From NCBI GenBank assembly GCA_002304995.1, contig DBPV01000114.1:23463-36269 (forward strand): DNA of 12,807 nucleotides, given 5' to 3'. Origin of the DNA: Syntrophaceae bacterium UBA1411 (GTDB taxonomy: Bacteria > Desulfobacterota > Syntrophia > Syntrophales > Smithellaceae). The position numbers and the translations under genes are program-made. The notes under the pieces are model-generated. The model did not search any database. It had not been told where the DNA came from and saw only the letters and a list, made by a program, of their open reading frames with translations. Below are positions 6,348 to 12,807 of this stretch, in pieces; the first letter of the stretch is position 1, and each line of letters starts with the position of its first letter.

Positions 6348-7253
6348 ATGAAAATTTTCATGACAGGCGGCACGGGATTTGTCGGAACGTCTCTCACCCG
6401 GCAACTGATCGACCAGGGCCACACGGTGACCGTCCTGACCCACGTCCCGGCCGGTTCGGAATCCGTTCTGCCCGGACGCTCCTGGCTGATCGGCGATCCC
6501 AACGTCCGGGGAGAGTGGCAGAACGCCGTGGGCGGACACGACGTCATCATCAATCTGGCCGGCGCCTCCATCTTCAGCCGCTGGACGGACGAGCAGAAGA
6601 AAATCCTGCGCGCCAGCCGCATCAATACGACGCGGCATCTGGTGGAAGCCCTGCCGGACGACGCCCGGCACGTCACGCTTCTGAGCACGTCCGCCGTCGG
6701 TTATTACGGATTCCACGAAGACGAGGAGCTTGCCGAAGATGCGCCCGCGGGGAAAGATTTTCTGGCTAAGCTGGCCTGCGACTGGGAAAAGGAGGCGCTT
6801 TGCGCCAAAGACAAGGGCGCGCGGGTGGTCATCACCCGCTTCGGCATTGTGCTGGGTCCCGGCGGCGGCGCGCTGGGGCAGATGATCCCCCTGTTTAAAT
6901 TTTTCCTGGGCGGTCCGCTCGGTTCGGGCCGGCAGTGGTTTTCCTGGGTGCACATGGCGGACCTCACGGCGGCGTTTCTCTTCCTTCTGGCGCATCCGGA
7001 AATCTCCGGACCGGTGAACGTGTGTTCGCCCCGGCCCGTGCGCAACAGGGACCTGGGAAAAGCCATCGGCCGCGTCCTTCACCGTCCCTCCTTCCTGCCC
7101 GCGCCCGGCTTTATGATCCGGATTATCTTAGGCGAATTCGGCTCGGTTTTACTCAAGGGACAGCGGGTTGTTCCCCGCCGTCTGCTGGAGGCCGGCTTCT
7201 CCTTTTCCTATCCGCACATTGACGGCGCGCTCAAAAGCATCATCAAACCCTAG
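6348..7253 (+). CDS. TIGR01777 family NAD(P)-binding protein (YfcH/SDR39U1-like epimerase)
   Basis: This 301-residue atypical short-chain dehydrogenase/epimerase has the usual length of the family. Residues 6-13 (T-G-G-T-G-F-V-G) are the dinucleotide-binding turn. NLAGASIFSRWT (69-80), SAVGYYG (115-121), R164-F-G-I-V-L-G and SWVHMAD (199-205) are family landmarks. The C-terminal part (about 250-297; PAPGFMIRIILGE, GQRVVPRRLLEAGF) matches the DUF1731 tail. The biological substrate of this group is not established. I chose ATG 6348 because AAGGGGA lies at 6335-6341 and the nucleotide-binding strand MKIFMTGG starts at residue 1. The in-frame ATG at 6306 would add 14 mostly basic residues. It lies 93 bp downstream of the split-barrel gene and may be read with it. 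Confidence 0.93.
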   Translation: MKIFMTGGTGFVGTSLTRQLIDQGHTVTVLTHVPAGSESVLPGRSWLIGDPNVRGEWQNAVGGHDVIINLAGASIFSRWTDEQKKILRASRINTTRHLVEALPDDARHVTLLSTSAVGYYGFHEDEELAEDAPAGKDFLAKLACDWEKEALCAKDKGARVVITRFGIVLGPGGGALGQMIPLFKFFLGGPLGSGRQWFSWVHMADLTAAFLFLLAHPEISGPVNVCSPRPVRNRDLGKAIGRVLHRPSFLPAPGFMIRIILGEFGSVLLKGQRVVPRRLLEAGFSFSYPHIDGALKSIIKP

Positions 7254-7273
7254 TCCGGCAGTGTCGGGGCGTC

Positions 7274-7296
7274 CCGGGAAATTCGCCGGGAAATTC
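7274..7296. repeat. Two 11-bp direct repeats upstream of the channel promoter
   Basis: CCGGGAAATTC occurs at 7274-7284 and again at 7286-7296, separated by one base (12-bp period). The second copy ends two bases before the -35 hexamer of the promoter for the potassium channel gene. The position and near-helical spacing suit a tandem activator or repressor site. No regulator is identified. Confidence 0.6.
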
Positions 7297-7298
7297 AA

Positions 7299-7327
7299 TT
7301 GACAGGCGGGACGCTTCTTCCTATACT
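7299..7327 (+). promoter_or_regulatory. Sigma-70-type promoter of the potassium channel gene
   Basis: TTGACA (7299-7304) and TATACT (7322-7327) are separated by exactly 17 bases, giving 11 of 12 consensus matches. Transcription would start near 7334 and leave a leader of about 58 bases before the ATG at 7392. A ribosome-binding site AGGGAAG lies at 7378-7384. Confidence 0.75.
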
Positions 7328-7391
7328 CGCGGGGCACAGAAAAAAATAAAACTTCCGCCGCGCTGGGCCGTCCTTTCAGGGAAGATCTCGC

Positions 7392-9089
7392 ATGAAATTT
7401 TTATCGGCAATCATCACATCCTTATCGGGCAGCAAGATCATCAAGGCCAACATCGGCCTGCTGGTCAAATATCTGCTGGCCATTATCGCGCTCATCACCG
7501 TTTACAGCGTTTTGTTTCACTATCTCATGGATCTGGAAGGCCAGGAGCATTCCTGGATCACGGGCTTCTACTGGACGATGGTAGTCATGTCCACGCTGGG
7601 CTTCGGCGATATCACCTTCACCAGCGACATCGGCCGGATTTTTTCCGTCGTTGTGCTGCTTTCCGGCGTGATTCTCCTTCTGATTCTTCTGCCGTTCATC
7701 TTCATCAAGTTTTTCTTCGCCCCCTGGATGGAAGCGCAGGCCAGAAGCCGCGCCCCGCGCGAGCTTCCGTCCGACACGCGCAATCACGTCATCATCACCA
7801 ACTACGATCCCGTCACCTCGTCGCTGATCGAAAAACTGACGAGCTACAAAAAAGATTACGTGGTCGTGGTGGAGGAGCTCCAGCAGGCGCTGGAGCTCTA
7901 CGACAAGAATATCCGCGTGGCCATCGGCAACATCGACGATCCCAAAACCTACGCGCGCCTGCGCGCGCCGAACGCCGCGCTGGTTGTGGCCACCAACAGC
8001 GATCAGATGAACACCAACATCACGCTCACGCTGCGGGAAGACTTCGAGCACCTGCCCGTCGTCACCACGGCGGAGTCGCCGCATTCCGTCGATATTCTGA
8101 AACTGGCGGGCAGTTCGCGCGTGCTGCAGCTTTACGATCTGCTCGGCGGATCGCTTGCCGCCTGGACGATCGCGGGAGACTGCAAATCCAACATCATCGG
8201 CCGCTATGAGGATCTGGTCCTCACCCAAACGCCCGTCATCGGCACGCCGCTGGTCGGGCAGACACTGGCCCAGAGCCAAATCCGCGAAACGTTCGGCCTG
8301 ACGGTGGTGGGCATCTGGGAGCGGGGCCACTTCATCATTCCCCGGCCGGACACCGTCATCGACCGCACCAGCGTTCTGGTGTTTGCCGGCACGGAAGCCG
8401 CCGTGGCCGCCTACGACGAGGTTTACTCCTTTTACCAGATCTGCAAGGTGGCGGGCGATCCGGTGATCATCATCGGCGGCGGACGCGTCGGCCATGCCAT
8501 CGCGGAGCGCTTTGCGAAGGCGGACATCCCCTACCTGATCATCGAAAGATCCAAAAAGCGCAGCGCGGAAGACGAACATTTTGTTTACGGCGACGCGGCC
8601 GACCTGCACACGCTGCAAAAAGCCTGGTTCGAGAAGGCGCCCGCGGCGCTGATCACGTCGCATGACGACGCCACCAATATCTATCTCACCAAGTACCTGC
8701 GCAGCCTGCGGCCGGACATGCAGATCCTGAGCCGGGCCAGCGAAGACCGCAACGTTTCGACGCTGCACCGCGCCGGCGCCGATTTCGTCATGTCCTACGC
8801 GTCGCTCGGGGCCAATGCCATCTTCAATTTCCTGATGAACGAGGAAACGCTGCTGCTGGCGGAGGGACTGACCTTCTTCCACCTGCAGGCGCCCCGGACG
8901 CTCGTCGGCCGGTCGCTCGCGCAGTCGGGCATCCGGGAAAAAACCGGCTGCACTGTGGTGGCCATCCAGCACAGGGGCGAAACCACGATTACTCCGGCGC
9001 CGGCGTATCTCATCGACAAGGACGACGAACTGGTTCTGATCGGAACTTATGACGCGGAGAGCTCCTTCCTGCGGGCCTTTCCCGCCTGA
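7392..9089 (+). CDS. Two-TM potassium channel with tandem RCK (TrkA-N/TrkA-C) domains
   Basis: This 565-residue inner-membrane protein should be a ligand-gated K+ channel. TM1 is about residues 23-45, the pore helix and selectivity filter are at 58-73 (T68-L-G-F-G-D73), and TM2 is about 82-108. RCK1 runs from about 131 (HVIITNYDP) with a TrkA-C part near 275-335 (PVIGTPLVGQTLAQS). RCK2 runs from about 356 with an intact nucleotide motif G362-G-G-R-V-G367 and a second TrkA-C part near 485-560 (RTLVGRSLAQSGIREKTG). The layout resembles two-RCK channels such as GsuK of Geobacter. The filter has GFGD instead of GYGD, and RCK1 lacks the glycine-rich nucleotide motif. The gene has its own strong promoter and stands alone. 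Confidence 0.93.
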   Translation: MKFLSAIITSLSGSKIIKANIGLLVKYLLAIIALITVYSVLFHYLMDLEGQEHSWITGFYWTMVVMSTLGFGDITFTSDIGRIFSVVVLLSGVILLLILLPFIFIKFFFAPWMEAQARSRAPRELPSDTRNHVIITNYDPVTSSLIEKLTSYKKDYVVVVEELQQALELYDKNIRVAIGNIDDPKTYARLRAPNAALVVATNSDQMNTNITLTLREDFEHLPVVTTAESPHSVDILKLAGSSRVLQLYDLLGGSLAAWTIAGDCKSNIIGRYEDLVLTQTPVIGTPLVGQTLAQSQIRETFGLTVVGIWERGHFIIPRPDTVIDRTSVLVFAGTEAAVAAYDEVYSFYQICKVAGDPVIIIGGGRVGHAIAERFAKADIPYLIIERSKKRSAEDEHFVYGDAADLHTLQKAWFEKAPAALITSHDDATNIYLTKYLRSLRPDMQILSRASEDRNVSTLHRAGADFVMSYASLGANAIFNFLMNEETLLLAEGLTFFHLQAPRTLVGRSLAQSGIREKTGCTVVAIQHRGETTITPAPAYLIDKDDELVLIGTYDAESSFLRAFPA

Positions 9090-9111
9090 CCCGGATCAGG
9101 CGATGTTTTGA

Positions 9112-9140
9112 TTGACTTGCCCGCCGTTTGCCGATAATAT
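9112..9140 (+). promoter_or_regulatory. Promoter of nrfHA
   Basis: TTGACT (9112-9117) is followed after 17 bases by TAATAT (9135-9140). GATAAT at 9133-9138 is an alternative -10 with 15-base spacing. The start would fall near 9146, about 64 bases before the nrfH ATG. The element lies in the 120-bp gap after the channel gene. Confidence 0.6.
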
Positions 9141-9154
9141 TTTGCGCACAAAAT
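9139..9154. promoter_or_regulatory. Near-palindrome over the nrfHA transcription start (candidate operator)
   Basis: ATTTTGCGCACAAAAT is self-complementary except for one base pair. Its 5-4-5 core TTTTG-N4-CAAAA has the arm and spacer geometry of Crp/Fnr-family sites, though the bases are not the FNR consensus. It overlaps the -10 end and the predicted start, a position that suits repression. The regulator is unknown. Confidence 0.4.
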
Positions 9155-9209
9155 GCAGACCGCGGCGTAAACGATCTCGTCAACCCTTAATCCGACAGGG
9201 GCATTCCCC

Positions 9210-9686
9210 ATGATTCTTGAACGTGCGACACGGCCGTCCGGATTCAGGCTTCTCGCCCTGGGCATCCTTGCCGGCGTCTTGCTCACGGCGCTTGCCGTCG
9301 GCGCCTACCACCAGTCCGGCGACGCCAGGGTCTGCGGCTCCTGCCACAGCATGAATTTCGTACGCGATCAGTGGCGCCTGTCCAACCACCGGCAGTACAC
9401 CTGCACCGAATGCCACTTGCCGGACACTCATCTGCCCGGCAAGGTTCTCTATAAAACCCAGGCCGGCCTTAACGACCTGATCCATGAAACGGCGCGGAAT
9501 TACCCGGCGGCCATCGGCCTTTCCGACCGCGGCCGGCGGATCGTCAACGGCAACTGCCTGCGCTGCCACGCCTCCACCGTCATCGCGACGCCCATGGCGC
9601 AAGGCGGCGCCGACTGTTTGCAGTGCCATCGTTACCTGGTTCACGGCAGAGGCCAGGACTTCGGAGGAATTTCCGTTGAAAAGTAA
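9210..9686 (+). CDS. nrfH: Cytochrome c nitrite reductase small subunit NrfH
   Basis: This 158-residue membrane-anchored tetrahaem cytochrome of the NapC/NirT family takes electrons from menaquinol and passes them to NrfA at the outer face of the cytoplasmic membrane. There is one N-terminal TM helix (about 12-33). The four haem motifs are CGSCH (42-46), CTECH (65-69), CLRCH (116-120) and CLQCH (136-140). M48, two residues after the first haem motif, matches the unusual Met ligand region of NrfH haem 1. Length and motif spacing are normal for NrfH. The ATG at 9210 has AGGGG at 9197-9201. The nrfA start codon lies inside the last codons of this gene. Confidence 0.96.
   Translation: MILERATRPSGFRLLALGILAGVLLTALAVGAYHQSGDARVCGSCHSMNFVRDQWRLSNHRQYTCTECHLPDTHLPGKVLYKTQAGLNDLIHETARNYPAAIGLSDRGRRIVNGNCLRCHASTVIATPMAQGGADCLQCHRYLVHGRGQDFGGISVEK
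9663..9678 (+). promoter_or_regulatory. Ribosome-binding site deciding a TTG start for nrfA
   Basis: GGAGG at 9663-9667 lies 8 bases before TTG at 9676-9678, within nrfH. The first in-frame ATG downstream would remove the membrane-anchor segment and part of the mature protein, so the TTG start is strongly preferred. Confidence 0.85.
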
Positions 9687-10956
9687 AAATATTATTCTGA
9701 AAGCCCTGCTGGGCATCGTTTTGATCCTCGTCATCGGTCTTCTGCTCCGCGTCTTTTTCCTGACGCCGGACGATTCGGTCAAACGGGTTTCCCTGCCCGA
9801 GACGGAATACGACCCGGCCGTGTGGGGCAAACATTATCCGCTGGAATACCAGAGTTATCTGAAAAACAAGGAAATGGCGCCCTCCCCCACCGGCTTCGGC
9901 GGCTCCGTCAAGGAGCAGAAATCCGTCAAGGAACCGGAGATTCTGACGAACTTCAAAGGCATGGCCTTCAGCAAGGACTACTCGGAAGACCGCGGCCATC
10001 CCTACGCCCTGGAGGACCTGAAGGAAACCAGGCGCATCGGCCCGACGACGCCCGGCGCCTGTATGACCTGCAAGACTGCTCAACTGCGCGACATATACAA
10101 AGAAAAAGGATGGGGCTACGCCAAAATCCCGCTTACCGAGCTTTTGCCCCTGCTGAAACATCCGATCGTCTGCGCCAGTTGCCACGATCCGCAGACGATG
10201 CAACTGCGCGTGCTCAACCCGGCATTCATCGAAGCTCTGGCCCGAAGGGGGATCGACGTTCAAAAGGCATCGCGCAAGGAAATGCGCAGCTACGTTTGCG
10301 GACAGTGCCACGCCGAATACTACTTCGAGCCGGAAGGCAAGCGGGTCGTGTTCCCCTGGGACAAGGGCCTCAAGCCTCAGGACATGTATGCTTACTACCA
10401 GGATCGCCCCGCCGGCTTCGACATGGACTGGCAGCATCCGGATTCCCAGGCCAGGATGCTCAAGGCGCAGCATCCGGATTTCGAGCTTTCCAGCTCAGGC
10501 GTACACGCCCAGTCCGGCGTCGCCTGCGCCGACTGCCACATGCCGTACCTGCGCGATAACGGCCGCAAGTACTCCTCGCACTGGGTCACAAGCCCGATGA
10601 AGCATATCCAGGCGTCCTGCCGCACCTGCCATACCCAGTCGGAAGCATGGCTGCGCGACCGCGTCAAGACGACGCAAAATCATGTCTTCCAGCTCCAGCA
10701 TACGGCCGGACAGACCATCGCCCGGGCGCATGAAGCCATCGGCAGGGCGGGCAAGGCCCCCAAGGCGAGCCCGGACGATCTGGCCCGGGCGCGCGAGCTG
10801 GTGCGCCGGGCGCAGTGGTACTGGGATTTCATTGCCGCGGAAAACTCGATGGGCTTTCATAATCCCGATCAGACGCTCAACACGCTGGGACAGTCCATCG
10901 ACCTCGCCCATCAGGCGATTGCCGCGGCCGACCGGGCCTCCGGCGCGACCCGCTGA
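9676..10956 (+). CDS. nrfA: Cytochrome c nitrite reductase catalytic subunit NrfA (ammonia-forming)
   Basis: This 426-residue pentahaem enzyme reduces nitrite to ammonium with six electrons in the periplasm (and can reduce NO and hydroxylamine). A hydrophobic N-terminal segment (about 7-28) is a signal peptide or membrane anchor. The catalytic haem 1 has the diagnostic CMTCK motif (129-133, Lys ligand). The other four are CASCH (166-170), CGQCH (208-212), CADCH (284-288) and CRTCH (315-319). Active-site candidates are R119/R120, Y215 and H266. Calcium-site residues E214, Y215, K263 and Q265 are present. The protein is shorter than the E. coli enzyme (478 residues), and the segment between the active-site Arg and haem 1 is tighter. 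The TTG start overlaps nrfH by 11 bp, so the two are translationally coupled. No nrf assembly genes are nearby. Confidence 0.97.
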   Translation: MKSKNIILKALLGIVLILVIGLLLRVFFLTPDDSVKRVSLPETEYDPAVWGKHYPLEYQSYLKNKEMAPSPTGFGGSVKEQKSVKEPEILTNFKGMAFSKDYSEDRGHPYALEDLKETRRIGPTTPGACMTCKTAQLRDIYKEKGWGYAKIPLTELLPLLKHPIVCASCHDPQTMQLRVLNPAFIEALARRGIDVQKASRKEMRSYVCGQCHAEYYFEPEGKRVVFPWDKGLKPQDMYAYYQDRPAGFDMDWQHPDSQARMLKAQHPDFELSSSGVHAQSGVACADCHMPYLRDNGRKYSSHWVTSPMKHIQASCRTCHTQSEAWLRDRVKTTQNHVFQLQHTAGQTIARAHEAIGRAGKAPKASPDDLARARELVRRAQWYWDFIAAENSMGFHNPDQTLNTLGQSIDLAHQAIAAADRASGATR

Positions 10957-11029
10957 AAAAATAAACATTCCCCTGCCGGAAAAGCCGCGCCGCAAAGGCC
11001 GGCCGAATTCGCCGATAAACGGACAGGCA

Positions 11030-11062
11030 ACCGGCGGCGGCCCAAAGCCGCCGCCGGTTTTT
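11030..11062 (+). terminator. Intrinsic terminator after nrfHA
   Basis: A perfect 12-bp stem pairs 11030-11041 (ACCGGCGGCGGC) with 11047-11058 around a 5-base loop (CCAAA). Five T residues follow at 11058-11062. It ends three bases before the stop codon of the convergent cheW gene. The opposite strand has no matching T-run, so it works mainly for the nrf transcript. Confidence 0.9.
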
Positions 11063-11064
11063 CC

Positions 11065-11583
11065 TTAAAACGCTTCCGCGGACGATCCGCCAAACTCCGT
11101 GTTCATGAGGACCTTGTCAATGTCCAGCAGGATCTTCACGCCCTGGCCGGACTTGGCCATGCCCAGCATGTAGCCTGTGTCGATCTTCGCGCCGAAGCTC
11201 GGCGTGTCTTCGATGTCCGCCGCCTTGATGTTCAGCACTTCGGAGACGGAATCCACCACGATGCCCATGGCAATCTTCTGGATTTCCGCGACGATCTCCA
11301 CGACGATAATACAGGTCCGTTCCGTCGTTTCGGCCTGCTCCATGCCGAACCGCAGGCGCAGATCCACCACCGGAATCACCTTGCCGCGCAGGTTGATCAC
11401 GCCCTTCATGTGCTGCGGCGTTTTGGGAACCGGAGTGATCGGCATAAGGCCGATGATCTCCTTGACCTTCAGGATGCCGATGCCGTATTCCTCGGCCGCC
11501 AGCGTGAAGGTCAGGTACTTCCCTTCGCGGCTGTCCTGCCGTCCGGGGAGGTCCGTATTTTGTATCTCTTCTGCTGCTTGCAT
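11065..11583 (-). CDS. cheW: Chemotaxis coupling protein CheW
   Basis: This 172-residue cytoplasmic adaptor links methyl-accepting receptors to the CheA kinase. After a short variable N-terminus, residues 22-45 (KYLTFTLAAEEYGIGILKVKEI) form the first CheW strands and helix. MKGVINLRGKVIPVVDLRLRFG (59-80) is the family signature. IVVEI and MGIVVDSVSEVLNI (107-119) follow, and the domain ends with ILLDIDKVL. There is no extra response-regulator domain, so it is not CheV. The ATG at 11581-11583 has AGAAGGAG at 11590-11597, which overlaps the stop codon of the upstream receptor gene. The two are 12 bases apart and surely cotranscribed, which suggests this CheW serves the adjacent receptor. Confidence 0.96.
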   Translation of the reverse strand: MQAAEEIQNTDLPGRQDSREGKYLTFTLAAEEYGIGILKVKEIIGLMPITPVPKTPQHMKGVINLRGKVIPVVDLRLRFGMEQAETTERTCIIVVEIVAEIQKIAMGIVVDSVSEVLNIKAADIEDTPSFGAKIDTGYMLGMAKSGQGVKILLDIDKVLMNTEFGGSSAEAF

Positions 11584-11595
11584 GCGCTGCTCCTT

Positions 11596-12807
11596 CTAAT
11601 TCTCAAAATCCCGGAAACTGTTTTTGTCGAGCGCGGCGATTTCCGCCGCGGGAACCGGCCGGCTTTTGCCGAACACGCCGGAAGCGGCCGTCAATAATTT
11701 TCTCGCACTCTTTTGCCCGCTCCTCTTGGCCGAGGCTTCCCCGGCTCCGCCGGAAACGTTTCCGTAATCCAAATGACCACGGCCGTTGTCGCCGTCAATA
11801 ATCATGACCAGCGTATCCACGTAAGACTTCATCTGCACGGCCTGCGCGTTCATCTCCTCCGAAGCGGACGCCGATTCCTCCGCGTTGGCCGCCGACTGCT
11901 GGACGACCTTGTCCATCTCCGCCACGGCCTTGCCGATCTGGCCGATCCCCTGCGCCTGCTCCGAAGACGCCGCTGCGATCTCGTCAACGAGCTGGCCGAT
12001 CTTTACGGCGTTTTCTATGTTTTCCTTGAAGGCGTCCTGCGTCTCCCGGGTCAGTTCGCTGCTGTTTTTCACGGTCACAATCGTGTTTTCAATCAGATTG
12101 GATGTGTTTTTCGCCGCTTCGGCGGCCCGCATCGCCAGGTTCCGGACTTCGTCTGCCACCACGGCAAAACCCGCTCCCGCTTCGCCGGCGCGCGCCGCTT
12201 CCACCGCCGCGTTCAGCGCCAGCAGGTTGGTCTGAAACGCTATCTCGTCGATGGTCTTGATGATCTTGCCCGTCTCCTCGCTCGACCGGGTGACCTCCGC
12301 AATCGCCGTGACCATCCGGTTCATCTTTTCATCCACCTTTTCCACGATCGTCTTGGCTTCCGCCATCAGCGCCTTGGCCTGCGCCGCGTTGCCCGCGTTT
12401 TGTTTGGTCATGGAAGACATTTCCTCAAGCGAAGAAGACGTTTCCTCGAGCGCCGACGCCTGCTCGGAAGCGCCTTCCGCCAGGCTCTGGCTTGCCTGCG
12501 CGACCTGCGACGAGGCGGTCGCCACCTGCTCGGACGCTTCGTCAAGATCAGTGGCGATCCGGCCGACCGGCAGGGCGATGCCCCGGGCAAAGAAAGACAC
12601 GACGACGACCGTCACGATCAGAAACACGAGCCCCAGCAGACCGATCAGCAGCGCCAGGTTGCGGGCCGGCGCCATGAACTCGCTGTAGTCCTGCGTCACG
12701 CACACGCTCCAGCCCGACAGAGGCACCGGCGCAAAACCGGCAATCTTCTTCACGCCCTTGAAGACGTACGGCATCGTTCCCGTTTCTCCCGCAATCATCC
12801 GGGCGGC
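11596..12807 (-). CDS. Methyl-accepting chemotaxis protein (partial, N-terminus outside window)
   Basis: The last 403 residues of a transmembrane chemoreceptor are visible. The frame continues past the window edge, so the ATG at 12798 is internal. Visible residues 4-46 (MIAGETGTMPYVFKG, then FAPVPLSGWSVCVTQ) are the end of a periplasmic Cache sensor domain. TM2 is at 51-73. The cytoplasmic coiled coil includes candidate methylation segments (EETSSSLEEM 121-130; EESASASEEM 310-319) and the conserved hairpin tip EIAFQTNLLALNAAVEAARA (188-207) with GFAVVADEVRNLA following. The region after TM2 is too short for a full HAMP domain. A 65-residue tail ends in S-F-R-D-F-E-N rather than the enteric NWETF pentapeptide. 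It is cotranscribed with cheW. The ligand is unknown because most of the sensor lies outside the window. Confidence 0.96.
   Translation of the reverse strand, partial: AARMIAGETGTMPYVFKGVKKIAGFAPVPLSGWSVCVTQDYSEFMAPARNLALLIGLLGLVFLIVTVVVVSFFARGIALPVGRIATDLDEASEQVATASSQVAQASQSLAEGASEQASALEETSSSLEEMSSMTKQNAGNAAQAKALMAEAKTIVEKVDEKMNRMVTAIAEVTRSSEETGKIIKTIDEIAFQTNLLALNAAVEAARAGEAGAGFAVVADEVRNLAMRAAEAAKNTSNLIENTIVTVKNSSELTRETQDAFKENIENAVKIGQLVDEIAAASSEQAQGIGQIGKAVAEMDKVVQQSAANAEESASASEEMNAQAVQMKSYVDTLVMIIDGDNGRGHLDYGNVSGGAGEASAKRSGQKSARKLLTAASGVFGKSRPVPAAEIAALDKNSFRDFEN

Noticed and set aside
7422..8972. Long minus-strand open frame (about 516 codons) opposite the channel gene
   Set aside because: It mirrors the channel gene in a GC-rich sequence. 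Its translation is low in recognisable domains, and the plus-strand protein has clear channel and RCK motifs.
9071..9100. Hairpins GCGGG/CCCGC and CCTGA/TCAGG at the end of the channel gene as a terminator
   Set aside because: Short stems without a following T-run, and one lies within the coding sequence.

Overview
The window is a GC-rich (roughly 60% by eye), densely coded stretch of a Gram-negative chromosome. It carries an LPS-assembly lipoprotein, a lipocalin lipoprotein, a periplasmic multihaem nitrite reductase and chemotaxis genes. The combination of leuS-lptE, NrfHA, a double-RCK potassium channel and a methyl-accepting protein with almost no HAMP domain fits an anaerobic deltaproteobacterium (Desulfobacterota, perhaps near Syntrophales). 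This placement is an inference from gene content only.

Left part, + strand (2-3665): the 3' end of leuS is followed by lptE, then by an 802-residue fusion protein (partial GT-A-like segment, complete GT2 glycosyltransferase, C-terminal GALT/Ap4A-phosphorylase-like DUF4922-type domain), then by a small M15 peptidase that overlaps the fusion gene by 8 bp. The genes are tightly spaced and look like one operon. The fusion gene and its coupled peptidase are the least understood system here.

Middle (3666-5799, - strand): a vapBC toxin-antitoxin pair has a palindrome at its promoter. Next to it is an AT-richer strip with an orphan ribosome-binding site and start codon. A two-gene operon follows, blc (lipocalin) then an iron-sulfur flavoprotein. 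The vapBC region differs in composition from its surroundings and looks acquired.

Right-middle (5871-10956, + strand): a small FMN-binding split-barrel protein, a TIGR01777/YfcH-type NAD(P)-binding protein, a two-TM potassium channel with tandem RCK domains, and nrfHA. The channel gene has a near-consensus sigma-70 promoter preceded by two perfect 11-bp direct repeats. The nrfHA promoter overlaps a 16-bp near-palindrome. nrfA starts with TTG inside nrfH. A strong intrinsic terminator closes nrfHA.

Right end (11065-12807, - strand, convergent): cheW lies downstream of a methyl-accepting chemotaxis protein whose 5' end is outside the window. No tRNA, rRNA, CRISPR array, transposase or attachment site was seen, and no gene-free stretch exceeds 300 bases.
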